DNA of 64,000 nucleotides from NCBI RefSeq assembly GCF_009659375.1, contig NZ_WJQT01000007.1, forward strand, positions 61,596 to 125,595. The letters are read 5' to 3'. The DNA is from Fundicoccus ignavus (lineage in GTDB: Bacteria > Bacillota > Bacilli > Lactobacillales > Aerococcaceae). Below are positions 1 to 9,761 of this stretch, one piece after another. Numbering within the stretch: position 1 is the stretch's first letter; every line of letters begins with the position of its first letter. The notes under the pieces were generated by a model. The model ran no database searches and had not been told where the DNA came from. It saw only the letters and a list, made by a program, of their open reading frames with translations. The translations under genes and the position numbers were made by a program.

Positions 1-551
1 ATTAGTATTTGAACGCCTGAGTACCAAAGTATGATCACAATTTCTGAAAACAAACTAGTGACTGGTGTCGCTAACCACTGAGGTAGAAATTGATTAAGAA
101 TATTACTTAAGGAGGCTGTATCTAACATTGGGATACTCGATGCACCTTGACTAATTAATTGTTCTAATACTGGTCCAGAAGCAATTATTACTGGTAGAAA
201 AAATATCGTTCTAAAGAATCCTTTAAATTTTATCTTCGCATTTAGCAGCAGTGCAATAATCAATGAGAACACGACAATGACTGGCACCCTTAAAATGGTA
301 CTAACAAGAAATGAAATCAATTCTTGAACAAAGAACATATCTTTCAGCCAAACATCTAAATAATTATTGAAGCCTTCAAAACGAAATGCTCTACCCGTAG
401 GTCTCAATCGAATGGTATTCAAACTAAACCAAAAAGATTGTAACATTGGCCAGAATACTAAAACTGCAAAACCAATCATCCAAATAGCTACAAACAAATA
501 ACCGATGCGTGCTTTACGTGATTGGATACTTTTTTTATGCTTGCGTTTCAT
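1..551 (-). CDS. Sugar ABC transporter permease (MalF-like), 3' end off the window
   Basis: The frame read leftward from ATG at 551 stays open for 183 codons to the window edge, so the C-terminus with the EAA loop is not visible. The start MKRKHKKSIQSRKARIGYLF is a basic N-tail, followed by a membrane segment and then FWPMLQSFWFSLNTI, the typical opening of CUT1 inner-membrane permeases of the MalF group. It starts 3 bases after the DUF5696 stop and is the last visible gene of the arabinan operon. It is a second MalF-type subunit in addition to the one at 6.8 kb, so a MalG-type partner is expected beyond position 1. Family assignment is firm; substrate (arabino-oligosaccharide) is inferred from neighbours. 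Confidence 0.85.
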   Translation of the reverse strand, partial: MKRKHKKSIQSRKARIGYLFVAIWMIGFAVLVFWPMLQSFWFSLNTIRLRPTGRAFRFEGFNNYLDVWLKDMFFVQELISFLVSTILRVPVIVVFSLIIALLLNAKIKFKGFFRTIFFLPVIIASGPVLEQLISQGASSIPMLDTASLSNILNQFLPQWLATPVTSLFSEIVIILWYSGVQIL

Positions 552-554
552 CAA

Positions 555-2948
555 TTAATCCACCACCTTATAAGATTGAGCACCTATTTGCTGACCTTCA
601 ATCATCACTGAGTAATCATTAAAATTCACCCATATGCTGACTCCGTTATCAAAAGTAACTTGAGAAATTCCATCTTCTCTCTGGTAAGCAACAATTTTAC
701 TGTCTGAAATGTGATGATGAAGTTCAGTTAATTCTTGATAACGCTCAATAATTTCTTCACGGTATGAGCTAAAGTTAGAACTAAAGATATGCGATAAATT
801 GGTTTCTTTTAATAAACTAGAGTCTTCATATGTAAGTAGGTATGAAGGATTCACTCCGGTTTCTACTAACTTTAAGAAAAACTCATTGGCATTCGATTCA
901 AAATTAGAATAAGTGGCATATAAAGGTAAAGCACCTCTGAGTGCGATTGCGAAGAATGGAACTTCTTCCGCTTCAAACACATACCCTGATGAACTCATAG
1001 GTAGATTATAAATACCTACTGCATATTGCCAATAAGGTTGTAATGGCATATCTAAAAGCAAGGACTTATTTCCGACTAATTCACTAAAACTATTGATATA
1101 TGACGATGCAGAAGAAACTCGATCATAAGTTGTTCCTTTTTTAGAATAAGAAAATACAGTATTTGAAATACCTGTTAGAGCCAAATTTTCTAACTCTGGA
1201 AAACTTTCCACTTTACTTGAAAGTCGATTTACTGTTTCAAGCGGCTCTAAATAGTTAAAATATCTGAACACTTTTCCATAAACGATTTCGTAATGAACAC
1301 GTCGATTAAATTTGTTCGCAATATTCGCTCCAACTTCTGTATTTAAGAATGGATTATATCGCAGTGGATCATCTTCGAAGAAAATTGGAATTTCTTGCTC
1401 GAAATCTTCTACTAATTGAAGTAATTCTCCTTTGTCACCTAAAGCTGATTCAACGTCAAATCGATTCCTACCCAATGATCCGGATTCTCCATCCGCTTGC
1501 CAACCTCTGTAAATGGCTAAAAGATTCGTTAATCCAGCATCTACCAAATCAGACAGAATTTCATGCGCTTGGTTGAATGTCGTCATAGCGACTAATCGAT
1601 GTCCAATCAACCCCGCTTCTAACTCCGCACCTAGAAAATCTAAGCGCATTTGAAAATCAACTGCTTTTGTTATTTCAGGTAATAGTCCCGCTTTTAACAA
1701 GTAATCTCTATATGCCTCAGCCAATCCCATCAAGTTAGCTGTTTCATCTTCCACAAAAGAGTAGCGTAACCTAATATCAAAATCATTTCTCTTATTCTGA
1801 CGAACGACCATCGTTCCACTCGTTTGACTAGTCGACTGATTATAAAATTGACGATAAACAAATTTACTTGTCACCCAGTTATAAGGTAAAATGGCGCCAT
1901 TAGGATAAGCCTCAATATAAGCGTGCCAATCTCCTGATTCAATCACACCTAGAAATCCTGCTTCTTTATCTTCATGAATCACACCAAATATTGGTGCAAA
2001 TATATCATTCGGTTTCTGACTTGTAACCATATTAAACACTCGTGATAACACATACGGTTCATCAATTCCAATGTTAGCTCCGTAAACCATCTCTGAATAG
2101 GGTTGTTTATACTGACCTAAATGATCTTCAAGTGAAATAGTCGCACCTGAGCCATCAGGAATTAATAAGTACCCTGCTTCTTCATCCAATTTCGAATAAC
2201 CTAAAAATGGATAGACATAGACATTACCAATTTTATATTTATCGGATTCTTCAATAATACTTGCTTGAGGAATTTCAACTAATAGATTATCCTCTTCTAA
2301 TTCAACCGACAAAGTGAAACCAAATTCTAAATCAGGATAATATATTTCTGCATTGAAGCCTGATTCTTTTTGCGCTACATCTATTTCTGGTTTCCCACTG
2401 TACATATCCGCTTGATAATAGACAATATTCGTATCGACTAAATATTCAACAACCACACTGCTCTTGACAAAATTGCTCCAATTTTCATTGCTTTTCTCTG
2501 GATTTTCCACAGTAGAATAAAAAATGGCGCCATTATTTTTATTTCGAACAATAATGGATAAATTTTCTTCTTTCAAATACAAAGCTAATTGATCGGATTC
2601 AGCGATTTTAATATGTCCATCGATAGCGTCAACATCCTTAGCAATCACACTTGCACGACGCTCTATCATTTCTTCTCCTGTAACAAAATCTTCCTGAGAG
2701 ATATTTTCTTCAATGGCAGGAGCATCTTCAATCACTTCGTCAACCAATTCGTCTACTACTAAATTATCAGTTGGTTCGGTGTTTTCTGGTAACACTTCGG
2801 TTTCGACCGGTAATTCATTGGTTACAATAGTTGGGGTGCTTGATTGATTACCACTGGTCTCGATAAACAAATAGATTGTTAACACCAAGACGAATATAAC
2901 GAATATAATCAGTCGAAAATTCTCACGTATGATTTTTTTAAGATTCAA
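555..2948 (-). CDS. DUF5696 domain protein, membrane-anchored, arabinan operon
   Basis: A protein of about 797 residues with a short cytoplasmic N-terminus, one hydrophobic segment (about residues 13-30), an acidic Glu/Pro/Thr-rich linker to about residue 80, and a large extracytoplasmic part. It resembles DUF5696 proteins that in Paenibacillus-type genomes sit beside a Yip1/NHL protein and CUT1 permeases. A TTG start at 2948 fits best, because a GAGAGGTGG ribosome binding site lies just upstream inside the end of the preceding gene. The upstream TTG at 2981 would lie before that site. The ORF overlaps the NHL-Yip1 gene by 11 bases, implying coupled translation. Function unknown; a surface glycan-handling role is inferred from context and not shown by any catalytic motif I recognise. 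Confidence 0.75.
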   Translation of the reverse strand: MNLKKIIRENFRLIIFVIFVLVLTIYLFIETSGNQSSTPTIVTNELPVETEVLPENTEPTDNLVVDELVDEVIEDAPAIEENISQEDFVTGEEMIERRASVIAKDVDAIDGHIKIAESDQLALYLKEENLSIIVRNKNNGAIFYSTVENPEKSNENWSNFVKSSVVVEYLVDTNIVYYQADMYSGKPEIDVAQKESGFNAEIYYPDLEFGFTLSVELEEDNLLVEIPQASIIEESDKYKIGNVYVYPFLGYSKLDEEAGYLLIPDGSGATISLEDHLGQYKQPYSEMVYGANIGIDEPYVLSRVFNMVTSQKPNDIFAPIFGVIHEDKEAGFLGVIESGDWHAYIEAYPNGAILPYNWVTSKFVYRQFYNQSTSQTSGTMVVRQNKRNDFDIRLRYSFVEDETANLMGLAEAYRDYLLKAGLLPEITKAVDFQMRLDFLGAELEAGLIGHRLVAMTTFNQAHEILSDLVDAGLTNLLAIYRGWQADGESGSLGRNRFDVESALGDKGELLQLVEDFEQEIPIFFEDDPLRYNPFLNTEVGANIANKFNRRVHYEIVYGKVFRYFNYLEPLETVNRLSSKVESFPELENLALTGISNTVFSYSKKGTTYDRVSSASSYINSFSELVGNKSLLLDMPLQPYWQYAVGIYNLPMSSSGYVFEAEEVPFFAIALRGALPLYATYSNFESNANEFFLKLVETGVNPSYLLTYEDSSLLKETNLSHIFSSNFSSYREEIIERYQELTELHHHISDSKIVAYQREDGISQVTFDNGVSIWVNFNDYSVMIEGQQIGAQSYKVVD

Positions 2949-5001
2949 ATCGAGCCACCACCTCTCTAAATATTGACACAATAAAACTAATCAGTTGATT
3001 CATTAGTGAATACACAATGAAAATTGTAATTGCAGCAATAAAAATTGCGAATGCTGTCAAGAATACAGTTCTGATGGTTTCTTTAAAGCGATAACCATTC
3101 AACTCTGTAATTGCAATCAACATTAAGCTCAATACCCAAGTTATCATAATCACATAGCCGAACTGAATAATAAACTGCTCATTCAATGTTAAAAAGTTAC
3201 TCAAAATAAGTAAAATCCATTGAATCAGAATGTATGGTCCTAAACTGTAAACAAACCCGTGCATTGTCTCTTTTAACGTTGATTCGCCATCAGTGATGGT
3301 CGAAATCATATAGGTTGCGACTGAGACAAATAGACTGATAATTACAATTACAAGAACATCATTAACTAATGTATATTCTCCATCTTCGACCGTTCGAAAT
3401 ATAAAGCCAGCATAATATTTATTAATCACAAACGTTACTAACGCCATTATGTAAATGATTAAGGCTGATAAATTGCTCGTTTTCTGTTCTCGTTTAATTC
3501 CGTAAGCGCCATCAATTGGATGCTTAGCAAAATACGATATAAAACCTATCTCTTGTAATAATTTAATTCGCTGAGTTTTTTGCAGAATTACGTTCAACGG
3601 AGTCTTCCAAGCGTATTTGCGCTTCAAATACGACCACGCTTTAACCAAAATGAATAGTATGATTAAACAACCAATGATGCCTGTCATATTCTCCTTAAGC
3701 CAAACATTTCGAATCTCCCAGAATGAATCTGAGTAGCCTTCAATATTTTTAGCCTGTCGAAAAGATGCCATTGCTTGATTGAACTCATTCTCACGATAAT
3801 ATGCTTCACCAATCCCTAGATTAGCAAAGTCAAATTGCGCGTTCATCTTTAGTATTTCTTCCCAATATATTTTACTTTCTTCATAATCTCCATCTTGATA
3901 TAAGTCTAAAGCATTATGTAATGTTCTGGTAAATTCTGTTGGTTCGAATAGTTGAATTTCATTCTTTGTTTCATCTAAGGTTAATATTTGATTAGCTGAG
4001 TTAATCGCTATCGCTGAACCTTTACCTAATAGACCACTTCTTTGATAACCTGCATCTGGCCCGGCGAATAGGAATAGAAATTCTCCTTCACTCGTATACT
4101 CAAATATATAACCATTTTCTGTTAAGACATAAATATTGTCATAATTTCCAACTGCCACACTTGCTGGGAATGGAATATAATTAGAGGTTAGTAAATTTGC
4201 ACCACCCATATTTAATTTTTTTAATACGTCGTCAATCGTCTCATTAGCAGTGACAGTGTAAATCAAACCACGATGATCAATCGTTAGATTAGTTGCACTA
4301 GTAGGTGCTGTTCCAATCATCTTTTCTAATTGTTCTTCAGTAAATATTAATTTACGAAATTCTGTCAAAATTGACTGTTGAGCAATATTAGGTGCGAAAT
4401 ATCCTAAAAATTCTCCATCTGTTTCAGCATTCAACATGATAATCCCATTGTTATTACCACGAGATAAGACATAAACATTCTCTCGATTATCGACTGACAA
4501 TTTAGTTGGTGAGAATGTTGCGTTTTTACCAAACGAGACTGCTTCTGGTCGTTCGAATTGATGGACTAATTCATCTTTTTCATCAAATACGAACACGATA
4601 CCTGCCGATTCATCAGCAATATATAAGCGTCCATTTTCAGTGACAAACAAGCCCGTAGGATATTTAAATGCCTCATGTTTGATTTCTCGTTCAAACTCAC
4701 CTTCAGCATTGAGAATAACGATACGTTGGTTACCTGAGTCTGCAATATAAATATAATCATTCGGTCCCAACTTCATATCAGTCGGTCTATTTAATGGCAG
4801 CTCTCCTACATAAGAAATCGTTCGAATAGGCTCATAGCCTGTCTGTGTTTCAACATAATTACCATAGCCATCTTGTGTATAGGTACGATAAGCAGTTTCA
4901 GCTCTCGCAACACTCGGATTAAACCCAAGTATGCTACCAGTAATCAGCAATAATAAACTTATAAGAAGCCATTGTTTGTTTTTTATCTGTGTTTTTCTCA
5001 T
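2938..5001 (-). CDS. Secreted-domain NHL beta-propeller, TPR and Yip1 membrane protein
   Basis: 687 residues with a clear modular layout. It opens with a signal peptide (MRKTQIKNKQWLLISLLLL..., likely cut after VARA). NHL-type repeats follow at about 55-350, with recurring motifs such as DYIYIADSGNQRIVILN and GRLYIADESAGIVFVF. Next come a TPR pair (about 365-430, DALDLYQDGDYEESKIYWE and YYRENEFNQAMASFRQA), a membrane helix near 440-456, and a C-terminal Yip1-like membrane domain with several helices (about 510-675). The propeller should be outside the cell and the Yip1 part in the membrane. It lies between the permease pair and DUF5696, suggesting an accessory scaffold of the importer. The exact role is unknown; carbohydrate binding by the propeller is speculation. 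Confidence 0.8.
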   Translation of the reverse strand: MRKTQIKNKQWLLISLLLLITGSILGFNPSVARAETAYRTYTQDGYGNYVETQTGYEPIRTISYVGELPLNRPTDMKLGPNDYIYIADSGNQRIVILNAEGEFEREIKHEAFKYPTGLFVTENGRLYIADESAGIVFVFDEKDELVHQFERPEAVSFGKNATFSPTKLSVDNRENVYVLSRGNNNGIIMLNAETDGEFLGYFAPNIAQQSILTEFRKLIFTEEQLEKMIGTAPTSATNLTIDHRGLIYTVTANETIDDVLKKLNMGGANLLTSNYIPFPASVAVGNYDNIYVLTENGYIFEYTSEGEFLFLFAGPDAGYQRSGLLGKGSAIAINSANQILTLDETKNEIQLFEPTEFTRTLHNALDLYQDGDYEESKIYWEEILKMNAQFDFANLGIGEAYYRENEFNQAMASFRQAKNIEGYSDSFWEIRNVWLKENMTGIIGCLIILFILVKAWSYLKRKYAWKTPLNVILQKTQRIKLLQEIGFISYFAKHPIDGAYGIKREQKTSNLSALIIYIMALVTFVINKYYAGFIFRTVEDGEYTLVNDVLVIVIISLFVSVATYMISTITDGESTLKETMHGFVYSLGPYILIQWILLILSNFLTLNEQFIIQFGYVIMITWVLSLMLIAITELNGYRFKETIRTVFLTAFAIFIAAITIFIVYSLMNQLISFIVSIFREVVARFES

Positions 5002-5009
5002 CTCATCAC

Positions 5010-5879
5010 CTACTTAATTCCTGAATGATTCATTGTATTCATTACATTGCTTTGCAAGATAATGAATAGCACTAAGTTAGGTATGAACATAATTAGCGAA
5101 GCAGCTGCAGCAATTCCCTGTCCTACTACAAGGTTAGTATTCGCAGCAAATGTGTTAAGATAAAAAGCCAATGTTCTCAAAGAATCGCTCGTCATAAATA
5201 ACTGTGATGTTTCGATATTATTCCAGACTGCCTGAAAAACTAATAATGCCGCTGTTGCTAATGCTGGTTTAATTAGAGGCATGATCACTTTCCAATACAC
5301 GGTCCATTCACTTGCCCCATCCATCAGGCTTGCTTCAATTAATTCATTAGGCACCTGATCAATAAACTGCTTGATTAGAAAAAGCGCGACTGGCATTGCT
5401 AGCAACGGTAGAATATGTGCCAAAAAGTTGTTCTCAAGTCCTAAAACATTAATAATAATGTATCTCGGGATTGTTACTGCTGTTGGAACAAACATTAACG
5501 CTGTATTGTTCAATTCAAGGGCCATTTTTTTACCTTTAAATTTTTTCTTGGATAAAACATACCCTGCCATAGATGTGATTAGAACAGCTAATATCACTAC
5601 TGAAATCGTCACTACCAGACTATTAAACACATATCTACTCAGCGGAATGTTAGATATTTGAGAGGCTTTCAACAAATTCTTAAAGTTCTCCAAACTGGGT
5701 TGTTTAACAAAAAATGTAGGAGGAAACGCAAACAATTCATCCATCGGTTTAAAGGCATGATTCACAATAAATATTATCGGAAGCAACATAAAGGCTACAA
5801 AAGGTGCCAGGATGACATAAAATTTTATCTGGCTAACCTCAAATTTCTTAGGGTTAATTCCTATTTTTCGTTTGGCCAT
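5010..5879 (-). CDS. Carbohydrate ABC transporter permease, MalG type
   Basis: 289 residues from the ATG at 5879, chosen because AGAGGAGG lies 7 bases upstream; the longer frame to 5921 would place the start before that site. It has six predicted membrane helices and the CUT1 EAA loop (LIEASLMDGASEWTVYWKV...PLIKPA, about residues 185-212) that docks onto the ATPase. Family proteins form the inner-membrane channel with a MalF-type partner, here the adjacent upstream gene. It is co-transcribed with the large solute-binding protein, and no ATPase gene is present in the operon. Substrate inferred as arabino-oligosaccharides. Confidence 0.92.
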   Translation of the reverse strand: MAKRKIGINPKKFEVSQIKFYVILAPFVAFMLLPIIFIVNHAFKPMDELFAFPPTFFVKQPSLENFKNLLKASQISNIPLSRYVFNSLVVTISVVILAVLITSMAGYVLSKKKFKGKKMALELNNTALMFVPTAVTIPRYIIINVLGLENNFLAHILPLLAMPVALFLIKQFIDQVPNELIEASLMDGASEWTVYWKVIMPLIKPALATAALLVFQAVWNNIETSQLFMTSDSLRTLAFYLNTFAANTNLVVGQGIAAAASLIMFIPNLVLFIILQSNVMNTMNHSGIK

Positions 5880-5892
5880 TTCATTCCTCCTC

Positions 5893-6801
5893 TCAATCCG
5901 TAAACAATTGTTTTGCGACATAGCTAAATAAGTAAATCATCATTAATAGTATTACTGAAATAGCTGCTGCATAGCCCATTTCATATCTTAAGAAACCATA
6001 ATCATCAATATGGTTGACTATTAGTTGACCAGCATAAGAGCCTGTTACCGGATTAGCTCCGGTCAATTGTACACCAATCAACCCATTTGAGAATGCACCC
6101 ACTATCGCCATTACAGCACCAAAAAACATTTGTGGGCGCATCGAAGGTATTGTAATATAAATCAATTCTTGGAAACGATTTTTAATACCATCAATTGCAG
6201 CTGCTTCGTATAATTCTTGGTCCCCATTTAATACGCCTGCTAACATAGCTAAGAAACCAACACCCATGCTTCCCCATAATCCAATTAATATCATTATAGG
6301 TAGAATAAAGTCTGCATTAATGGTCCAAACAATGGGCTCTGTTATAAAGCCTAGCCTCAACAAAAGGCCATTAACATATCCAGTTTCATTCCCACTAAAT
6401 ATAATCCGCCAAACTACCGTCATCGCAACACCAGAAGTCATTGATGGCGAGTAAAAAATTAGCGCTAAGATAGTTCGTGGGAGTTTAGGCAATTGAGCTA
6501 AAACCCAAGCTAACAAGAATCCTAATACATATCCACCTGGTCCAACTATCAAGGCAAAAATAACTGTGTTAGGAATGACATATTGCATAAACACATCATC
6601 TTGCGTTAATAAGTTGACATAGTTGGTCAAACCAATAAATTCTGGCGTTTCAATCGTATTGAAGTTCGTCAAAGACAGGAAGATCGCAACCGAAATAGGT
6701 ACTACAATAAAGATTGTAAACATGGCAACATAGGGTAAAAGAAATGCAAAATTTGTACGAAGTTCAGCATGTTTACGTTTCTTTTGAGTCTCAGTCGTCA
6801 T
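5893..6801 (-). CDS. Sugar ABC transporter permease, MalF type
   Basis: 302 residues starting at ATG 6801 behind GAGGAGGG. The first helices ([21 protein letters not shown]) and the EAA loop ([27 protein letters not shown]) are those of CUT1 MalF/UgpA-group permeases. The start lies inside the last codons of the solute-binding protein gene (11-base overlap), so translation is probably coupled. It forms the membrane channel together with the MalG-type protein encoded next. A second MalF-type gene at the left edge shows that this operon has at least two permease sets. Confidence 0.92.
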   Translation of the reverse strand: MTTETQKKRKHAELRTNFAFLLPYVAMFTIFIVVPISVAIFLSLTNFNTIETPEFIGLTNYVNLLTQDDVFMQYVIPNTVIFALIVGPGGYVLGFLLAWVLAQLPKLPRTILALIFYSPSMTSGVAMTVVWRIIFSGNETGYVNGLLLRLGFITEPIVWTINADFILPIMILIGLWGSMGVGFLAMLAGVLNGDQELYEAAAIDGIKNRFQELIYITIPSMRPQMFFGAVMAIVGAFSNGLIGVQLTGANPVTGSYAGQLIVNHIDDYGFLRYEMGYAAAISVILLMMIYLFSYVAKQLFTD

Positions 6802-9706
6802 TTGACATTCCCTCCTCAACTAATAAATTTTCAATATTCGGCATCTCATAAGGCATAACCCACTCGCCATTTACGATATATCCAAACTCTTCTAGTTTTC
6901 TTAGCACTTCACGATTAATTCGTTTAATCGATAAGTCATTAGATTTACGTAAATTTTCACCGTCAACTACAACAGAGGTATACAATCTACTTACTTCTCT
7001 TTCAACCATATAACCACCCAATGTTCTTGGCACTTCAGCAATCCATTGCGATTGTTCTAGGATGACATTTTTGTGGCTAGTTGACCAAGGTAATTCTGCA
7101 AATGCTTCTAAATTTGCGGTATTCCACATGTATTCACGTCCATATGTTGTTTGAAGCAATACGCCAAACTCAGTTTGGACTTCTGCAGATAGCCACCATT
7201 GCATAAATTCCCATGCCTCATCTTTTCGTTCACTATCCGAGAACATAATTGAGCTTTCTGCTCCACCCGATGTCCAACGTTGTACTTCTCCTTCTTCATT
7301 TTCTACACCAGGAACAAGCGCAATGTCCCATAAATTTGCAATTTCTGGCGCAGCATTTAGAATCATTAGATACGTTCCAAAGTCAGAAATACCGATTGGA
7401 ATCGATCCATCTCTGAATTGTTGATAAAAACTTGGTACATCAACTGGTAAACTATAGATTGTAAATAAATCGGTTAGGTCTCTCATTCCTTCAATTGTTG
7501 CATCCGTTGCCAAGCCCGTTTCTAAGATGGAATCTGTATAGAAATCTCCGCCGCTTTGATAAATCATTGGCATTGTCCAAGGAAATATTTTGAACGATGT
7601 TCCTAATGTTGCGGTTGGATAAAAGGCACTCATTCCTCTTTGTTTTAATGCTGGCAATAAATTCACTAACTCTTGCATTGTGTCAGGTATAGGCAAAGAC
7701 AAGGAGTCTAAAATGTCTTTTCGATAGAATAATACATAAAAATTCATCGTTTCAGGCATTGCATAAACAGACTCACCGATTGCAGCAGGAATTAGTAAGT
7801 TTTTCGAATAATTTGTCGCTACATCTTCAAAGCCATCAAATTGAGTTAAATCTGCAAGTGCACCTCGAATAGCCAAATCAAACGGTAAGGCGTATCCTAC
7901 ACCTAGCGCTACATCAGGTTCATTTCCTGAGCTATTCGCCAATATTAATTTATTTTGATCAGGCATAATTGACAAATCAACTTGAATGCCCGTTTCAACC
8001 GTAAAATTTTGATCAATCATCTGTTGCATAATTTCGATATATTGACGAGGACGATTCACCCAAACTTGAAGATTGTCGGAATCATTCGCTACATCGTAGT
8101 CTTGAGAAGAAAACGATTGAAAGAAGCGTTGGAAAGAATTGCTAATACCTTCAATAAATCCAACTTGCGATATTGCTGGTTTTTCTGTTTGGTGAATCAC
8201 AATTTCATCGATAGACACACCATTATCAGTTGCTTCTTGTAACAAAGTAGCCAAATGTGCAGTAACAGAAGCTCCACCTTTTGCTAATTCATTCCAACGA
8301 TTCCCAATTTTACGTGGGGTTTCTCCTAAATCACGCAATTGAGTTTCAGCCAATTTCAATTGTTGAAATGCACCCGGGGTTGATTCAATTTTGGTCAAAG
8401 CGATTACTTCGTCTTGCAATAAAGCTAATTCATCCGCCCAAACCAATAGTTGTTCAGGAATGCCTGATATATAATCTTCTAAATCGATATCTCGATTCGT
8501 ATCAACACTTCCTCCTAATAAATTTTCAATTTGTAAAGAGAGCGCTTGAATATCTTTGATTAAGGATTCAGTTCTTTCCAAGACATTTTTCACTGGATTT
8601 AATGTAATTTGGAAACTCAATTCATTTATGCCTTCTTCAAAATAAATTGGCAAATCTGATTGAGTACTTTGATTGATAAACGTTACATCTTGGTAACTAG
8701 CACTATAAGGTAACGCTTGATTAATCAAACTTTCTGAGGGGATTTGTCCATTTAAGCTCACATTTACGAACACAGGAAAATCAACTCTTGCATCTTGTTG
8801 ATAGTGTAAACTTACAAAATAATAGCCAGCTGTTGGTACTTCAACTTGATAAATAATCTGGTCGTTAGCATAGCGAAACGATGCGCCATCCAGAAAGTTT
8901 AAAACACGATGTTCATTGTTATAGGGTGTTAGACTATCGTTAAAAGCTGTTCCTGGACGGATGCTCGAACTATTTTGCATATAAACCTGTTCAGCTTGTA
9001 TCGTAACACTCACATCTCCCTCAACCTCTACTGTAGGATCCGATTCAGCATTCAGAACAGGTACTTCATCCTGACCTAATAAATGGATTATCAAAAGATT
9101 AAGTGTACCTTCCGTGCTTGTTAGTTCGATTTTATTCGTACCTGCTTGCAATGAAATTAGTAATGGTTCATTATGATAACCATTACGGGCAGTAAGGTAC
9201 GAAGTCACTGCTTGATTCACTTTATGAATATCTGGAGAAATTTCGTTATTATAACGATCTCTTTGAACTTCTTTTTCGCGTTGCCATAAACTTTTAAATT
9301 CTAAGTTTTGCATTTCCTGGTACTGCATCTCTCCATTGACAGTCATTTCAACTGAAACCGGGAGGATACTTTCGGTGACATCTTGATAAGTCAATGCCAT
9401 ATAATATAGACCTGATGCTGGTGCTTCGATTTCAAACTCAATCTGCTGGAGATTCTCTAAAATCAAAGCATCATTTTTAATATTTTGTTGCGATACTGCA
9501 ATTTCTGTCACTTGAAAAGACATTGCATCTTGTTTATATATTTCTAAACCGTTAGATAACCTGTCTTGAATAAAAGCGTCATAACTATGTAGAATTGTTG
9601 TTGACTGTGCCGCTACAGAAACACTAGGTAAAGACAACACTGTCATTGTGAGTAAAAAAATTGATAAAACAATAGTAGTTCTAATGGCACTTAATGTTTT
9701 GATCAT
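6791..9706 (-). CDS. Very large extracellular solute-binding protein with extra N-terminal domains
   Basis: 971 residues from ATG 9706 (AAAGGGGTGATG upstream); the frame continues to 9769 but without a ribosome binding site. A Sec signal ([19 protein letters not shown]...) lacks a lipobox cysteine. Residues about 45-210 and 230-395 look like two related beta-rich domains, both with [11 protein letters not shown] / [11 protein letters not shown] strands and NGxxP-type loops, resembling carbohydrate-binding beta-sandwiches. A helical linker follows. Residues about 560-900 form a CUT1-type substrate-binding protein ([40 protein letters not shown]). Ordinary family members are about 420-570 residues. 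It probably captures arabinan fragments at the wall for the adjacent permeases. The extra domains are my reading of the sequence, not a database match. Confidence 0.85.
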   Translation of the reverse strand: MIKTLSAIRTTIVLSIFLLTMTVLSLPSVSVAAQSTTILHSYDAFIQDRLSNGLEIYKQDAMSFQVTEIAVSQQNIKNDALILENLQQIEFEIEAPASGLYYMALTYQDVTESILPVSVEMTVNGEMQYQEMQNLEFKSLWQREKEVQRDRYNNEISPDIHKVNQAVTSYLTARNGYHNEPLLISLQAGTNKIELTSTEGTLNLLIIHLLGQDEVPVLNAESDPTVEVEGDVSVTIQAEQVYMQNSSSIRPGTAFNDSLTPYNNEHRVLNFLDGASFRYANDQIIYQVEVPTAGYYFVSLHYQQDARVDFPVFVNVSLNGQIPSESLINQALPYSASYQDVTFINQSTQSDLPIYFEEGINELSFQITLNPVKNVLERTESLIKDIQALSLQIENLLGGSVDTNRDIDLEDYISGIPEQLLVWADELALLQDEVIALTKIESTPGAFQQLKLAETQLRDLGETPRKIGNRWNELAKGGASVTAHLATLLQEATDNGVSIDEIVIHQTEKPAISQVGFIEGISNSFQRFFQSFSSQDYDVANDSDNLQVWVNRPRQYIEIMQQMIDQNFTVETGIQVDLSIMPDQNKLILANSSGNEPDVALGVGYALPFDLAIRGALADLTQFDGFEDVATNYSKNLLIPAAIGESVYAMPETMNFYVLFYRKDILDSLSLPIPDTMQELVNLLPALKQRGMSAFYPTATLGTSFKIFPWTMPMIYQSGGDFYTDSILETGLATDATIEGMRDLTDLFTIYSLPVDVPSFYQQFRDGSIPIGISDFGTYLMILNAAPEIANLWDIALVPGVENEEGEVQRWTSGGAESSIMFSDSERKDEAWEFMQWWLSAEVQTEFGVLLQTTYGREYMWNTANLEAFAELPWSTSHKNVILEQSQWIAEVPRTLGGYMVEREVSRLYTSVVVDGENLRKSNDLSIKRINREVLRKLEEFGYIVNGEWVMPYEMPNIENLLVEEGMSNDD

Positions 9707-9761
9707 TGAATCATCACCCCTTTTACTATGTGGTTGTTCGCTTACTGATACTTTAGTAAAA

